Shown here: one piece after another, positions 8,245 through 16,490 of the stretch | How the letters are laid out: each line of letters begins with the position of its first letter | Position numbering within the stretch: position 1 is the stretch's first letter | NCBI GenBank assembly: GCA_964624825.1 | Contig: CAZUYD010000021.1 | Location: forward strand, 1 to 33,109 | DNA length: 33,109 bases | Reading direction: 5' to 3' | From: Enorma sp964624825 | GTDB lineage: Bacteria > Actinomycetota > Coriobacteriia > Coriobacteriales > Coriobacteriaceae | Translations under genes and position numbers: made by a program | The notes under the pieces: model-generated | What the model was told of the DNA's origin: nothing | The model's database searches: none | Seen by the model: the letters and a program-made list of their open reading frames with translations, nothing else

Positions 8245-9507
8245 TTACTTGCCAAGCGTCTTGAACATACGCTCCTTGTACGCCTCGACACCCGGCTGGT
8301 TGAAGGGGTTGACCCCTAGAAGCTCACCCGATGCGTAGCAGGCGAAGGCGAACCAATAGAACAGCATGCCCATATGCGTGGCGTCGAGGTGATCGAGCTC
8401 GATGGTGAGGCATGGGAGTGTCGCGGCGTGTGCTTCGCGCGTAGCGGAGAAGCTCGCTTTGTTGATGTCCCAGAAATCCTTCCCATCGAGATACCCGAAC
8501 GCATCGGCCACATCCGTGCCGCCGAGCACCAAGCTGTCCTTATCGCCCGGCGTGAGCACGTCGATGAAGGTCTCGAACAGGTCGTGCGTGCCATCTTGGA
8601 CGAACTGCCCCAGACTGTGGAGCTCTTCAGAGCACTCCGCAGAAGCCGGGAAGATACCCTTGCCGTCCTTGCCCTCGCTTTCGGCAAAAAGCTGCTCCCA
8701 CCACTTGGAAAACCAACGAAAGCGCGGTTCGAAGAAGCTTAGGAGCTCGACGCGATACCCGCGATCCCACAGCATATTGCGGAGCGCCGCATACCGAAAC
8801 GCGCTGTTTTTCTGCGCAGGTGCCGTGCGAAGCGACCCCTCTTGCGAGCGAGCCCCCGCCACGAGCGCACGGATGTCCACGCCGGCAACGGCCATGGGCA
8901 GCAGATGCACTTCCGTGAGCGCCGTGTAGCGGCCGCCCACGTTGGTCGCGAAGGGCACGAAGGTATAGCCCTCTTCACGGCAGAGATCTTCGAGCGACGA
9001 GCCGATCGTGCCCGTGCATACGATGCGCCGCGCAGCCTCCTCGGCACCATAGCGCTTTACCAGGTACTGGCGGAGCAGGCGAAACGATGAGCCCGGCTCC
9101 AAGGTTTCGAAGTTCTTGGCGATGCAATCAATTACCACCTCGTGGCCGTCAAGATCCCCGAGCACCCGGTTGAGCTCATATGCCGAGAGGGTGTTCCCTG
9201 CCCAGACAAGCCGGGCACCGTCGGGCGCCAGCGCCGACACCGTCGCGCGGCACCCGTTGTTCGAGCCGCCCACCCCGATCACCACGAAGGTGTCGGCTTG
9301 GGATCGAATGCGCTCGGCAAGCGCCTCGGTGCGGACAAGCATCTCCTCGCCCGCCCATTCATCGACGGACAGCCATCCGAGCGAATCGGCATAGCGATCC
9401 TCGCCCGTCTGGCAGCGGGCAAGCACGTCCGCATGAGCATCGAGATACGCATCGAGCTCATCTGAGCCGATGAATGCCGATGCGAAGGTTTCATTGAGTG
9501 TCAGCAT
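8245..9507 (-). CDS. Glucose-6-phosphate isomerase-family protein, divergent
   Basis: PGI-fold aldose-ketose isomerase, 420 residues, against about 450 for the Bacillus-type enzyme it resembles. Conserved catalytic regions are present: GVGGSNNG (80-85), VGGRYTALTEVHLLP (190-204), the Glu in ESEGKDGKGIFPAS (276-289), His360, and NPFNQPGVEAYK with the ring-opening/catalytic Lys411. The sugar-phosphate loop is altered: ISKSGTTTEP of Bacillus (SKTFTTQE in E. coli) reads IAKNFETLEP here (129-138), losing two hydroxyl side chains and gaining a Glu. It may be the cell's only PGI or a paralogue acting on a different sugar; the neighbourhood (LacI regulator, larA-like, divergent tpi) favours the latter. 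GGAGGT precedes the ATG by 6 bases. The larA-like gene ends 142 bases upstream. Confidence 0.88.
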   Translation of the reverse strand: MLTLNETFASAFIGSDELDAYLDAHADVLARCQTGEDRYADSLGWLSVDEWAGEEMLVRTEALAERIRSQADTFVVIGVGGSNNGCRATVSALAPDGARLVWAGNTLSAYELNRVLGDLDGHEVVIDCIAKNFETLEPGSSFRLLRQYLVKRYGAEEAARRIVCTGTIGSSLEDLCREEGYTFVPFATNVGGRYTALTEVHLLPMAVAGVDIRALVAGARSQEGSLRTAPAQKNSAFRYAALRNMLWDRGYRVELLSFFEPRFRWFSKWWEQLFAESEGKDGKGIFPASAECSEELHSLGQFVQDGTHDLFETFIDVLTPGDKDSLVLGGTDVADAFGYLDGKDFWDINKASFSATREAHAATLPCLTIELDHLDATHMGMLFYWFAFACYASGELLGVNPFNQPGVEAYKERMFKTLGK

Positions 9508-9649
9508 GTTGCTACCTCCAACCGTTCAATACGACGAGCGCCCCGCGGCGCCCCCAGCTCGAAGCTGCGAACATCCCATGCCGAAGCGCTGGAGGGCAGC
9601 GGCGATGCATGGTCCATGAGCGAGCGCGTATCGCCCGGGCCGCCCGAAT

Positions 9650-11146
9650 CTAGCACCCGCACGGATGTGCCGGGGCATCGTCGCGGAAGTGGCTATTCTG
9701 TGACGGATCCTTCATGCACAGGTGTGGAACGGCACGGGTGTACGCATGCGGCAGCGCGAGGATATTGGGTGCACCATCGGTGTATTTGAGCGTTGCGTCG
9801 GCGATGGCCTCCTCGAAGGTGGCGCGCGTCTTGAGCCCCATGGTGCGAGCGATGCCCGGCTTCTGCGCGCCTACGATATAGGTTGCCGAGAGGTACTTTT
9901 CTGCCAGGTTGCCGCAGGTCATCATGCTGAAGCCATGGAACGGATGGAAGGCATGGGCGAAACGGTACTTACGGATGTACTTCTCGTTGGTGGCGAAGTA
10001 TTCTCCGTACTCGACCATCTCGTCGAGGGTGTTCATCTTGTCGGATTGCCAAAGCTCCCACTGCTCGCGCAGGTACGGCCAGCGCTCGTCGTGGAACCAG
10101 CCGTTGCAGTAGCTCGCGATCACGAAGACGCAGTGGTCGGAAAGAATGCGCTTATGACGGATAACCTGCGCGGAGACCGCCTGCATCATCTGGATGGGGT
10201 TCGTGCCCATGCCGTCGCCATAGTGGAAGTTCGTGGGCATGCCCATGACCACGATGTCGTACTTCTTCTCCGCCCAGTGCACGTAGGTGCGCTTATCGGC
10301 GACTTCCCAGGAACGGGGCTGCATCTCGGCCGCGTATCCCGAGAAGATGGCGATCTGGCGGCTCCAGGTATCGAGCACCGCATCGCAGCAGAAAAACTTC
10401 TTGCCCATCTTCTCTTCCATGAACAGACCCTGCTGGTTGAACTTGTCGCGCATCAGGCTGTTGGTGGAGACGGGCACGAAATCTGGTCGGCTCATGACGC
10501 GCGGCACATGATGCGCGCCGATGGAGCGCCAATGGGTGATGCCGGTGGCGCAGTGCTTGTACCCGCCCGAGTATCCGCCGTACGGGTTGCCCTGCGTGTG
10601 GCCGATGAGAATCGCGATATCTGCATCGTAGACATATTTGTTCATGATCACGTGGTCACCCTGAGCGGTGTAGCCGAGGTCCACGAGATGCTCGTAGTCC
10701 TCGGAGTCGTGGCTTGTGATCTGGCCAGTCGCTTCGAACTCGCGGTAGAGGTCAAGGCCCAGAATCGCCTTCGCCTCGTTGGTGGAGGTGCGCGGATGCA
10801 ACCCGTTCGAGAAGAGCAGCAGCACGTCATCATGGCTCACGCCGTTGGCAAAAAGCTCGTCCAGGCACGCACGGATAGCCACCTTGCGGTGCGCCGTGGG
10901 CTGCGTGCCGCCTTTTACGATGTCTGGAATCACGATGACGACCTTCGCGCCCGGATGCGCAAGGTCGGCGAGCGGCTCCATGCCTATGGGGTTGCGGATG
11001 CTCTCAAGCGTCGCGGCGTAGAGGCTGTCCCATTCCTGCGGCAAGCATGCGGGGTCCTTGACCGTCTCGCCGGTCACGAAGACGTCGGTGGTGTCGGGAA
11101 GCTCCGCGCCCATCATGCCGGTGCCCCATTCGAACTCTAAATGCAT
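9650..11146 (-). CDS. LarA-family nickel-pincer racemase/epimerase
   Basis: Member of the lactate racemase (LarA, DUF2088) family, whose enzymes racemise or epimerise 2-hydroxy acids at the alpha carbon using a tethered nickel-pincer nucleotide. The 498 residues exceed the roughly 425 of lactate racemase. Visible motifs: PDIVKGGTQPTAHR (75-87), GLHPRT with His117, DADIAILIGHTQGNPYGG (174-191), SGGYK with Lys197 (cofactor-tethering lysine, K184 in L. plantarum LarA), and His213, 16 residues later, matching the nickel ligand H200. Ten residues before the lysine, where LarA has catalytic H174, I read Asn187; the nearest His is 183. This suggests a substrate other than lactate (malate racemase and gluconate 2-epimerase are known relatives). 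The start at 11146 has AAAGGA 6 bases upstream; an ATG at 11161 is less likely. It sits 44 bases after the tpi-like gene. Confidence 0.9.
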   Translation of the reverse strand: MHLEFEWGTGMMGAELPDTTDVFVTGETVKDPACLPQEWDSLYAATLESIRNPIGMEPLADLAHPGAKVVIVIPDIVKGGTQPTAHRKVAIRACLDELFANGVSHDDVLLLFSNGLHPRTSTNEAKAILGLDLYREFEATGQITSHDSEDYEHLVDLGYTAQGDHVIMNKYVYDADIAILIGHTQGNPYGGYSGGYKHCATGITHWRSIGAHHVPRVMSRPDFVPVSTNSLMRDKFNQQGLFMEEKMGKKFFCCDAVLDTWSRQIAIFSGYAAEMQPRSWEVADKRTYVHWAEKKYDIVVMGMPTNFHYGDGMGTNPIQMMQAVSAQVIRHKRILSDHCVFVIASYCNGWFHDERWPYLREQWELWQSDKMNTLDEMVEYGEYFATNEKYIRKYRFAHAFHPFHGFSMMTCGNLAEKYLSATYIVGAQKPGIARTMGLKTRATFEEAIADATLKYTDGAPNILALPHAYTRAVPHLCMKDPSQNSHFRDDAPAHPCGC

Positions 11147-11190
11147 CGCATGTCCTTTCATCCGCGTATGTATCTATATTCGGCTGAGCC

Positions 11191-12033
11191 TTATGCGCCG
11201 AGATAGAGCTTGACGATGTCAAAGTACTCATCCGGATAGAAGCCGATCTGCCCGCTGAAGCGCGTGAGGGCGATGAGCCCGCCGTCGATGGCATCGATGC
11301 TGGCGAGCATCTGCGCGTTATCGGCTTTGAGGCCGCCGCCGTACACCACGGGCAGCCCGCCGGAGACCTTCTTGGCGAGCTCGGCCACGCGCGCAATATG
11401 CTCTTTGCCCGCAGGCGTCTTACCCGGCCCGATGCTCCACACCGGTTCGTAGGCGAGGGTCATCTGGGACGTATCGACGCCGTCGAGCCCGCGCTCGATT
11501 TGAGCGGTGATGACCTGTTCCCAGCTATCTGCCTCCTCCTCGCGCTCGCCGATGCAGAAAAGAACGGTCATGCCCGCGTTTACAGCGCAAACGAGCTCTT
11601 CGTTGAGCAGACGATCGACCGAGGGCGCGGCGTCCACGCCCTTCACGCCTACGGCCGCCATGACCTCGCGCAGCGCGTTGCGCTCCTCGCAATGACCAAC
11701 CAGCACATCGGTGCAGCCGATCTGCATCATGCTGCTCGCAGGGCGAAGCGTGGTGAATGCGCCGAAGTTACCGCCTGGCGCGGTGGTGGCGCGGTGAATT
11801 CCCTGGCAGCCGATGCGCAGCGAGCTCTCTTCCTTGTGGGCATCGAGCGCACCGATGATGTGAGCCTCGGGAAGGTAGATCGTGAAGTCCGCTCGATCGG
11901 TATAGGGCATCACGCCGTCTTGCAGCGCGTCCACGATGCTGGCGCCCCATGCGGCGGGCTCGAACAGACGATTGACGCCACCGTGCTCGGGCGTGACATC
12001 GAAACGCTTGAGGTTCAGATAGATGTGTTTCAT
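11191..12033 (-). CDS. Triosephosphate isomerase-family protein, divergent
   Basis: TIM-barrel isomerase of the triosephosphate isomerase family, 280 residues against a usual 250. Catalytic residues are kept: Asn7 and Lys9 (YLNLKRFD), His114 (VGHCEER) and Glu196 in AYEPVWSIGPGKTP. Phosphate-gripping residues of ordinary TIM are changed: YGGS is YGGG (231-234) and the (A/L)VGG loop is LIALTRF (253-259). In the His95 motif the first Arg of SERR is Glu. Possible roles are TIM itself, an isomerase for another small ketose or its phosphate (as for the tetrulose-phosphate isomerases of erythritol pathways), or a non-phosphate substrate. AAGGA lies 8 bases before the ATG. It is in series with the pfk-like gene 90 bases upstream and the larA-like gene 44 bases downstream. 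Confidence 0.85.
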   Translation of the reverse strand: MKHIYLNLKRFDVTPEHGGVNRLFEPAAWGASIVDALQDGVMPYTDRADFTIYLPEAHIIGALDAHKEESSLRIGCQGIHRATTAPGGNFGAFTTLRPASSMMQIGCTDVLVGHCEERNALREVMAAVGVKGVDAAPSVDRLLNEELVCAVNAGMTVLFCIGEREEEADSWEQVITAQIERGLDGVDTSQMTLAYEPVWSIGPGKTPAGKEHIARVAELAKKVSGGLPVVYGGGLKADNAQMLASIDAIDGGLIALTRFSGQIGFYPDEYFDIVKLYLGA

Positions 12034-12123
12034 GCGCAGGTTCCTTATCTCTTATCTATCGCTGGCTGTCACGATCTGGCGCTAGACGCCTGGCAGCTCG
12101 ATACCGTGCATGCGCGGGGCATA

Positions 12124-13296
12124 TCACATGAAGCTCACGAGCTGGGGAAGCGGCTCGCCGATGAGCGGGCGGCACCATGAGCAGAACGCATCGGTAACGC
12201 CGTTGCCGCGCTCGGCAATGAAGGAGTCCGGCAGACACCGCTCATCGAGCATCACGCGTTCGATGGGAATGCGTATAAAGCGCGTGGCATAGCGCTCGCC
12301 GGGCACACGCTCGAAGCCGATCATTTTGCCCGAATCCCCCTCGAGCGCGGCGCGCACCGCCTCACGGCCGGCAGCGATCGCTTCGATGCGGTCGACGGAG
12401 CTCTGATATGGAATGGCGGCGCGGCCGATAAGGCCGGGCTTCTCGGAGCGCGACTTGTACCCCAGCGTCTTGGTGATACGCTGCGCCAGATGCGCGGAGA
12501 CATCGCCGAAGTAGGTGGCGCGGCCGACCGTCATTACCGGCTCCACGACGGGCTTGCCCGCAGCATCGCGCAAGCCTTCGCTCACCACCACCACCCCGCA
12601 GCCCTGCTTGTCGATCAGGCGCTGGCAATCATCTAGAAACTCGTCTTCGTTGAAGGCGCGCTCCGGTAGATAGATGAGGTCAGGGCCGGGAATGCCCGCA
12701 TCCGCAGCGAGCGCTGCGGATGCCGCCACCCAGCCTGCGGAGCGGCCCATGACCTCGATGACCACGATGTGGATGGGAAGCCCGCGCACATCGCAGCACA
12801 CCTCCGAAGTGGTTTGAGCGACGAAGCGCGCCGCGCTCCCGAACCCGGGCGTGTGGTCGGTCACCGCGATATCGTTGTCCATCGTCTTTGGAATACCTAT
12901 GACGCCCACGTCCACGCCCGCATCGCGGCATGCGCGAAAGATCTTGCCGCACGTGTCCATCGTTCCGTTGCCGCCCGTCATGAGGATCCAGCGGATGCCG
13001 TGCTCGCGCACCGCCTGGGCAAGACGCGCATAGCCCGCTTCGTCCACCGCGTCGCGCCCGGTGCCAATGGCAGAGGACGGCGTGGTGGGCAGCAGGTCGA
13101 TGCTCTGAGGCGAAACCCTATTGAAATCTATGAAATTGCCGGTTAGAAGTCCCGCGACGCCGCCGCGCGCGCCTAACACCCGGCCAACCTCTGGCGCCTC
13201 GAGCGCTTCACGCACCGCCCCGTAGAGAGACGCGTTGATGACCGCCGTCGGCCCGCCTCCGTGCACAATCAGCAGGTTGTTGTTTCCCGTATCCAT
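12124..13296 (-). CDS. 6-phosphofructokinase-family kinase (ATP or PPi donor uncertain)
   Basis: Family A phosphofructokinase, 390 residues, which normally phosphorylates fructose 6-phosphate at C1. Motifs: HGGGPTAVINAS (N-terminal donor loop), MTGGNGTMDT (near 108-117), IPKTMDNDIAVTDHTPGFG with the catalytic Asp, VEVMGRSAGWVAA, LIYLPERAF and VVVSEGLRD. Pyrophosphate-dependent enzymes of this branch usually have GGNDS with an Asp that blocks ATP, together with PKT. Here the Asp is Gly (as in ATP enzymes) while Lys is kept, as in some actinobacterial ATP-PFKs, so the donor cannot be called. It lies 56 bases after the LacI-type regulator gene and before the tpi-like gene. The ribosome binding site is weak (TAGGAT just before the ATG). 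Confidence 0.88.
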   Translation of the reverse strand: MDTGNNNLLIVHGGGPTAVINASLYGAVREALEAPEVGRVLGARGGVAGLLTGNFIDFNRVSPQSIDLLPTTPSSAIGTGRDAVDEAGYARLAQAVREHGIRWILMTGGNGTMDTCGKIFRACRDAGVDVGVIGIPKTMDNDIAVTDHTPGFGSAARFVAQTTSEVCCDVRGLPIHIVVIEVMGRSAGWVAASAALAADAGIPGPDLIYLPERAFNEDEFLDDCQRLIDKQGCGVVVVSEGLRDAAGKPVVEPVMTVGRATYFGDVSAHLAQRITKTLGYKSRSEKPGLIGRAAIPYQSSVDRIEAIAAGREAVRAALEGDSGKMIGFERVPGERYATRFIRIPIERVMLDERCLPDSFIAERGNGVTDAFCSWCRPLIGEPLPQLVSFM

Positions 13297-13352
13297 ATCC
13301 TATCGCCTTACCAAACCGTTCCCGTGCAGAGAAGCCATACCGATCACATCCG

Positions 13353-14453
13353 TTACTGTGCCAATGCAGGCGCGTCTTGCGCTGCCCCTTCAAGCTGACT
13401 GGATGTCTGGGCGCACGAGACATCGGCGAGGCGCAGCAGCCGAGCTGAAACGGGTCTGCCCTCGATGCGCGCAAGAATCTCGTCCGCACATGCCACGCCC
13501 GCGTCAAAGTTGGGCAAGCGCGTGTAGTAGTCAGGGTAAAAGTGGCTCTCACCGTTGTTGGCGAGCTCCGCCGTGATGATGCCGCGCCGTCGAAAGAGCT
13601 CGCGCACCGGCTCACTCCATCCCGACCAGCTCGCAATGAACGCGTCGCCAGCCGCAAGGGATGCGCTCGCAGCGCGAACCGTGTCCAAGAACTCCTGTGT
13701 AAGGCGCTCGCCGTCGTCGGTAGAGCCCACTGAGTACCGCAGATCCCAGATGTCGAGGTTGTCGAGCGTGATGGGCACCTCGACCTCTATGAGCTCTATT
13801 TCGGGACATGCGTCGAACACGTCGTGCAGACCCTCGCTACGCTGCATCTCCTGCGCCGTGTACATCTGGGGCTTCACGTAGAGAACCCGGCGCGGAGCGC
13901 GCTCGATCAGCCGCTCTGCAAGCAAGCGCGCCCCGTTGCGATAATCAAAATCAACCGAGCTGACCGCATTCGATGTGTGCTGGCAGTCGAACGCCACGAA
14001 GGGAATGGCGTCGCGCTCGATGAGCTCGATGCTCTCGGGACTTGGCCCCACGTTGTCCTTACCCAGAAAAATGACGCCGTCCACGCGCCCCTCGTAGTAG
14101 GCGCGCAGATAATCTGACATGCCGTCTTGCTTCACCTTGTTAGTGCACAGCAAAATCATGATACCGAGGTCTTCGAAGGTGCTCTGGATGCCGCGGATGG
14201 TCTGGCTGAAACGCGGAACAGCAAGGTTCTTCTTGGCCACTACGCCCACGCAGCCCGACCGGTCGCGTCGAAGCGCCCGCGCGGCGCTGTTGGGTACGTA
14301 CCGAAGCTCGTGCACAGCGCGCAGCACCCGTTCGCGCGTCTCGTCGGTAATGCGCTGCCCCGGCGTGTTGTTGATTACATAGGAAACCGTGGCGGTGGTG
14401 ACCCCCGCAGCGCTCGCGATATCCTTCAGCGTTACACGCGACCGCCTGCTCAT
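13353..14453 (-). CDS. LacI-family transcriptional regulator
   Basis: A 366-residue LacI/GalR-type regulator: helix-turn-helix and hinge at 7-60 (VTLKDIASAAGVTTATVSYV, then ERVLRAVHELRYVPNSAARAL), followed by a periplasmic-binding-protein-like effector domain (GVIFLG, PFVAFDCQ, VSSVDFDYRNGARLLAE). The effector is probably a sugar or sugar derivative but cannot be named. The ATG at 14453 has GGGAGG 7 bases upstream; an upstream in-frame start at 14528 lacks this. It heads the minus-strand pfk/tpi/larA/pgi run and faces the ABC importer operon. The shared upstream region holds two near-identical operator-like sites, so it probably controls itself and both flanking units. Confidence 0.93.
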   Translation of the reverse strand: MSRRSRVTLKDIASAAGVTTATVSYVINNTPGQRITDETRERVLRAVHELRYVPNSAARALRRDRSGCVGVVAKKNLAVPRFSQTIRGIQSTFEDLGIMILLCTNKVKQDGMSDYLRAYYEGRVDGVIFLGKDNVGPSPESIELIERDAIPFVAFDCQHTSNAVSSVDFDYRNGARLLAERLIERAPRRVLYVKPQMYTAQEMQRSEGLHDVFDACPEIELIEVEVPITLDNLDIWDLRYSVGSTDDGERLTQEFLDTVRAASASLAAGDAFIASWSGWSEPVRELFRRRGIITAELANNGESHFYPDYYTRLPNFDAGVACADEILARIEGRPVSARLLRLADVSCAQTSSQLEGAAQDAPALAQ

Positions 14454-14532
14454 GCCACACCTCCCATGCTGCAACCTCGCGGCGCAAGCTATGTGCCAGA
14501 CGACAGGCTCGGCAGCACAGCATGACACCGTT

Positions 14533-14548
14533 ACTTACTCGTTTAAGT
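14533..14548. promoter_or_regulatory. Predicted LacI-type operator, regulator-proximal
   Basis: ACTTACTCGTTTAAGT is a 16-base near-palindrome centred on CG (6 of 8 half-site positions symmetric). This is the usual shape of LacI/GalR operators. Its reverse complement matches the site at 14791-14806, and over 20 bases the two sites agree at 16. Confidence 0.6.
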
Positions 14549-14772
14549 TATCATGAACACCAAGCCCTGTGGACGGCTTTTTGTATAGGCAGAACTTGAA
14601 CCGCTCATCTCGCAAAACCGACCGTCCGGAGATTTAGCATCTCGATAAAACCACTAGCAGGCGAAACATGCCACCAAGTTCTATCTTGCCTTTCAACGAT
14701 GAACGGTTGGAATTCGCCAGTAAACGGTTAATCTAGCCCATAGCGCCTCACCGGAAAAGTCACCCATTATGG

Positions 14773-14781
14773 TGGTATAAC
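14773..14781 (+). promoter_or_regulatory. Extended -10 promoter of the ABC importer operon
   Basis: TGGTATAAC has the TG-N extension and 5 of 6 matches to TATAAT, with no good -35. Transcription would start near 14788, placing the operator at 14791-14806 just inside the transcript, a typical position for repression. Confidence 0.45.
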
Positions 14782-14790
14782 GTATTTGTT

Positions 14791-14806
14791 ACTTAAACGT
14801 ATAAGC
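14791..14806. promoter_or_regulatory. Predicted LacI-type operator, importer-proximal
   Basis: ACTTAAACGTATAAGC is a 16-base near-palindrome centred on CG (6 of 8 half positions symmetric). It matches the inverted site at 14533-14548 and lies just after the predicted importer promoter. Confidence 0.62.
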
Positions 14807-14868
14807 AATTGTTTTAGCCGTCCCTCTGTGAGCTATTCACGACCGTTTGTCCGGAAGGAGCTCTGAAG

Positions 14869-15645
14869 ATGGAGAAATCGGTTCCTTTGTGGAGAAGGGT
14901 CCCCAACTTCGTATGGGTGCTCATCTCCGTTCTCTGCGCCGTTGCGCTCTGGCTTTTCGCGTCAAGCCAACTGCCCGCCGTGTTTGCCCCGCCATCTGAG
15001 GTGTGGGACACGTTTGTTAGCAAAGTTGAGAGCGGCATCCTCATCCAGCATGTTTGGGCATCGCTTTCGCGCGTGCTCATCGGCTTCGCCCTTGCGTTTG
15101 TCACCTCGATTCCCGTGGCGTTCCTCATGGCGTGGTACGACCCGTTCCGCCATATCGTCGAACCCTGGATCCAGTTCGTGCGCAATATCCCGCCGCTTGC
15201 CTACGTGTTCCTGCTCATCGCCGCACTCGGCATCGGCCAGGAGAGCAAGGTCGCGGTCATCTTCATCGCGGCGTTTCTCGTTATGGTTGTAACGATCTAC
15301 CAGGGCGTCAAAAGCGTCGACACCACGCTCATCAAGGCCGCGCGCGTGCTGGGCGCCAAGCAGCGCGATATCTTCTTCAAGGTGACCATCCCCGCGTCGA
15401 CGCCGTTTATCCTCGTCGCCGCCCGCCTGGGCCTCTCCACCTCGCTTACCACGCTCATGGCATCTGAAATCGTCGGCGGCGATCGGGGCATCGGCATGAT
15501 GATTCAGCAGGCCAGCGGCTACTACCAGATGGAGACGGTGCTGCTCGGCATCATCCTGCTCGGCATCATCGGCATCTGCTTCGAAAAGATCGTTCGCTTC
15601 CTCGAAAGGAGGTTCACCGGATGGCAGGAAACGATTCAGCCGTAA
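14869..15645 (+). CDS. NitT/TauT-type ABC transporter permease
   Basis: A 258-residue inner-membrane permease of the nitrate/taurine/sulfonate (SsuC/TauC-like) family. It has about six hydrophobic helices, the first at 17-34. The ATPase-docking EAA loop is AARVLGAKQRDIFFKVTIPAS near residue 160-180, and LGLSTSLTTLMASEIVGG follows, as in SsuC. AAGGAG lies about 8 bases before the ATG. It is the first gene of a three-gene importer operon behind a predicted LacI-type operator. Family members carry sulfonates, taurine, nitrate, bicarbonate or thiamine precursors, so the family alone does not give the substrate. Confidence 0.92.
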   Translation: MEKSVPLWRRVPNFVWVLISVLCAVALWLFASSQLPAVFAPPSEVWDTFVSKVESGILIQHVWASLSRVLIGFALAFVTSIPVAFLMAWYDPFRHIVEPWIQFVRNIPPLAYVFLLIAALGIGQESKVAVIFIAAFLVMVVTIYQGVKSVDTTLIKAARVLGAKQRDIFFKVTIPASTPFILVAARLGLSTSLTTLMASEIVGGDRGIGMMIQQASGYYQMETVLLGIILLGIIGICFEKIVRFLERRFTGWQETIQP

Positions 15646-16412
15646 AGGTCCACATCGACCGCGTGGTGAAAAAGTTCGAGACCCGCAAAGGCGAGATGGT
15701 TGCGCTGAACGGCGTTGACCTCGATATCCACGAAAACGAGTTCATCACGGTCGTAGGGCCCTCCGGTTGCGGCAAATCTACGCTTCTCAACATCATCGGC
15801 GGTCTCGAAACCCCTACCGAAGGCCAGGTTCTCCTGGACGGCAAACCCGTCGAAGGCCCCAGCCCCGAGCGCGGCATCGTGTTCCAGCAGTATGCGCTCT
15901 TTCCGTGGCTCACGGTCATCAAGAACGTCATGTTCGGCCTGAAGCTCCAGGGCAAGTCAAGGCAAGAGTCCGAGGAGATCGCTCATAGGTACCTCAAGAT
16001 GGTCGATTTGGAGGAATTCGCGAACCACTACCCCAAGGAGCTCTCGGGCGGAATGAAGCAGCGCGTTGCCATTGCCCGCGCCTATGCCACCAATCCCCAG
16101 GTGTTGCTCATGGACGAGCCGTTCGGCGCCCTCGATGCCCAAGCGCGCACCCAGTTGCAGCAAGAGCTCATCGAAACCTGGGAGAAAGAGCGCAAGACGT
16201 GCTTCTTCATCACCCACGATGTAGACGAGGCCATCATATTGGGTCAGCGCTGCGTCATCATGTGCGCGCGCCCGGGTCGCGTGAAGGACATCATCGATAT
16301 AGACATTCCTTACCCGCGCGACCAGGCCACTAAGATGACCCCGCGATTCCTGGAGCTCAAGAACGAGATCTGGAGCCAGGTATACCAGGAGTACCTCTCT
16401 GTCCGCAAATAA
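15621..16412 (+). CDS. NitT/TauT-type ABC transporter ATP-binding protein
   Basis: A 263-residue ATPase that powers the neighbouring permease. Walker A is GPSGCGKST, the signature LSGGMKQR, Walker B VLLMDEPFGALDA and the switch His is in FFITHDVDEAI. These are typical of the SsuB/TauB group. The start overlaps the permease gene by 25 bases, with AAGGAGG inside the permease end, so the two are translationally coupled. Confidence 0.95.
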   Translation: MAGNDSAVKVHIDRVVKKFETRKGEMVALNGVDLDIHENEFITVVGPSGCGKSTLLNIIGGLETPTEGQVLLDGKPVEGPSPERGIVFQQYALFPWLTVIKNVMFGLKLQGKSRQESEEIAHRYLKMVDLEEFANHYPKELSGGMKQRVAIARAYATNPQVLLMDEPFGALDAQARTQLQQELIETWEKERKTCFFITHDVDEAIILGQRCVIMCARPGRVKDIIDIDIPYPRDQATKMTPRFLELKNEIWSQVYQEYLSVRK

Positions 16413-16490
16413 CGTCATATTGGTAGCCATTGGTAACCACGCGCTCCGTATGAGGAGCGGGGCGCGAGAGTGCAAACAAAGGAGCGTACC

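Larger units (their letters stand above)
14454..14868. promoter_or_regulatory. Divergent control region between lacI-type gene and ABC importer
   Basis: About 415 bases, AT-richer than the flanking genes, with no coding potential. It holds an operator-like palindrome near each end (14533-14548 and 14791-14806) and an extended -10 for the importer. In the middle is a pair of AACGGTT repeats near 14703 and 14724. The two operators are about 260 bases apart, a distance compatible with DNA looping by a tetrameric repressor. Confidence 0.6.

Noticed and set aside
9722..11140. 472-codon plus-strand ORF opposite the larA-like gene
   Set aside because: Antisense shadow of a well-supported gene in GC-rich DNA; no ribosome binding site or family motifs, while the minus strand carries clear LarA motifs.
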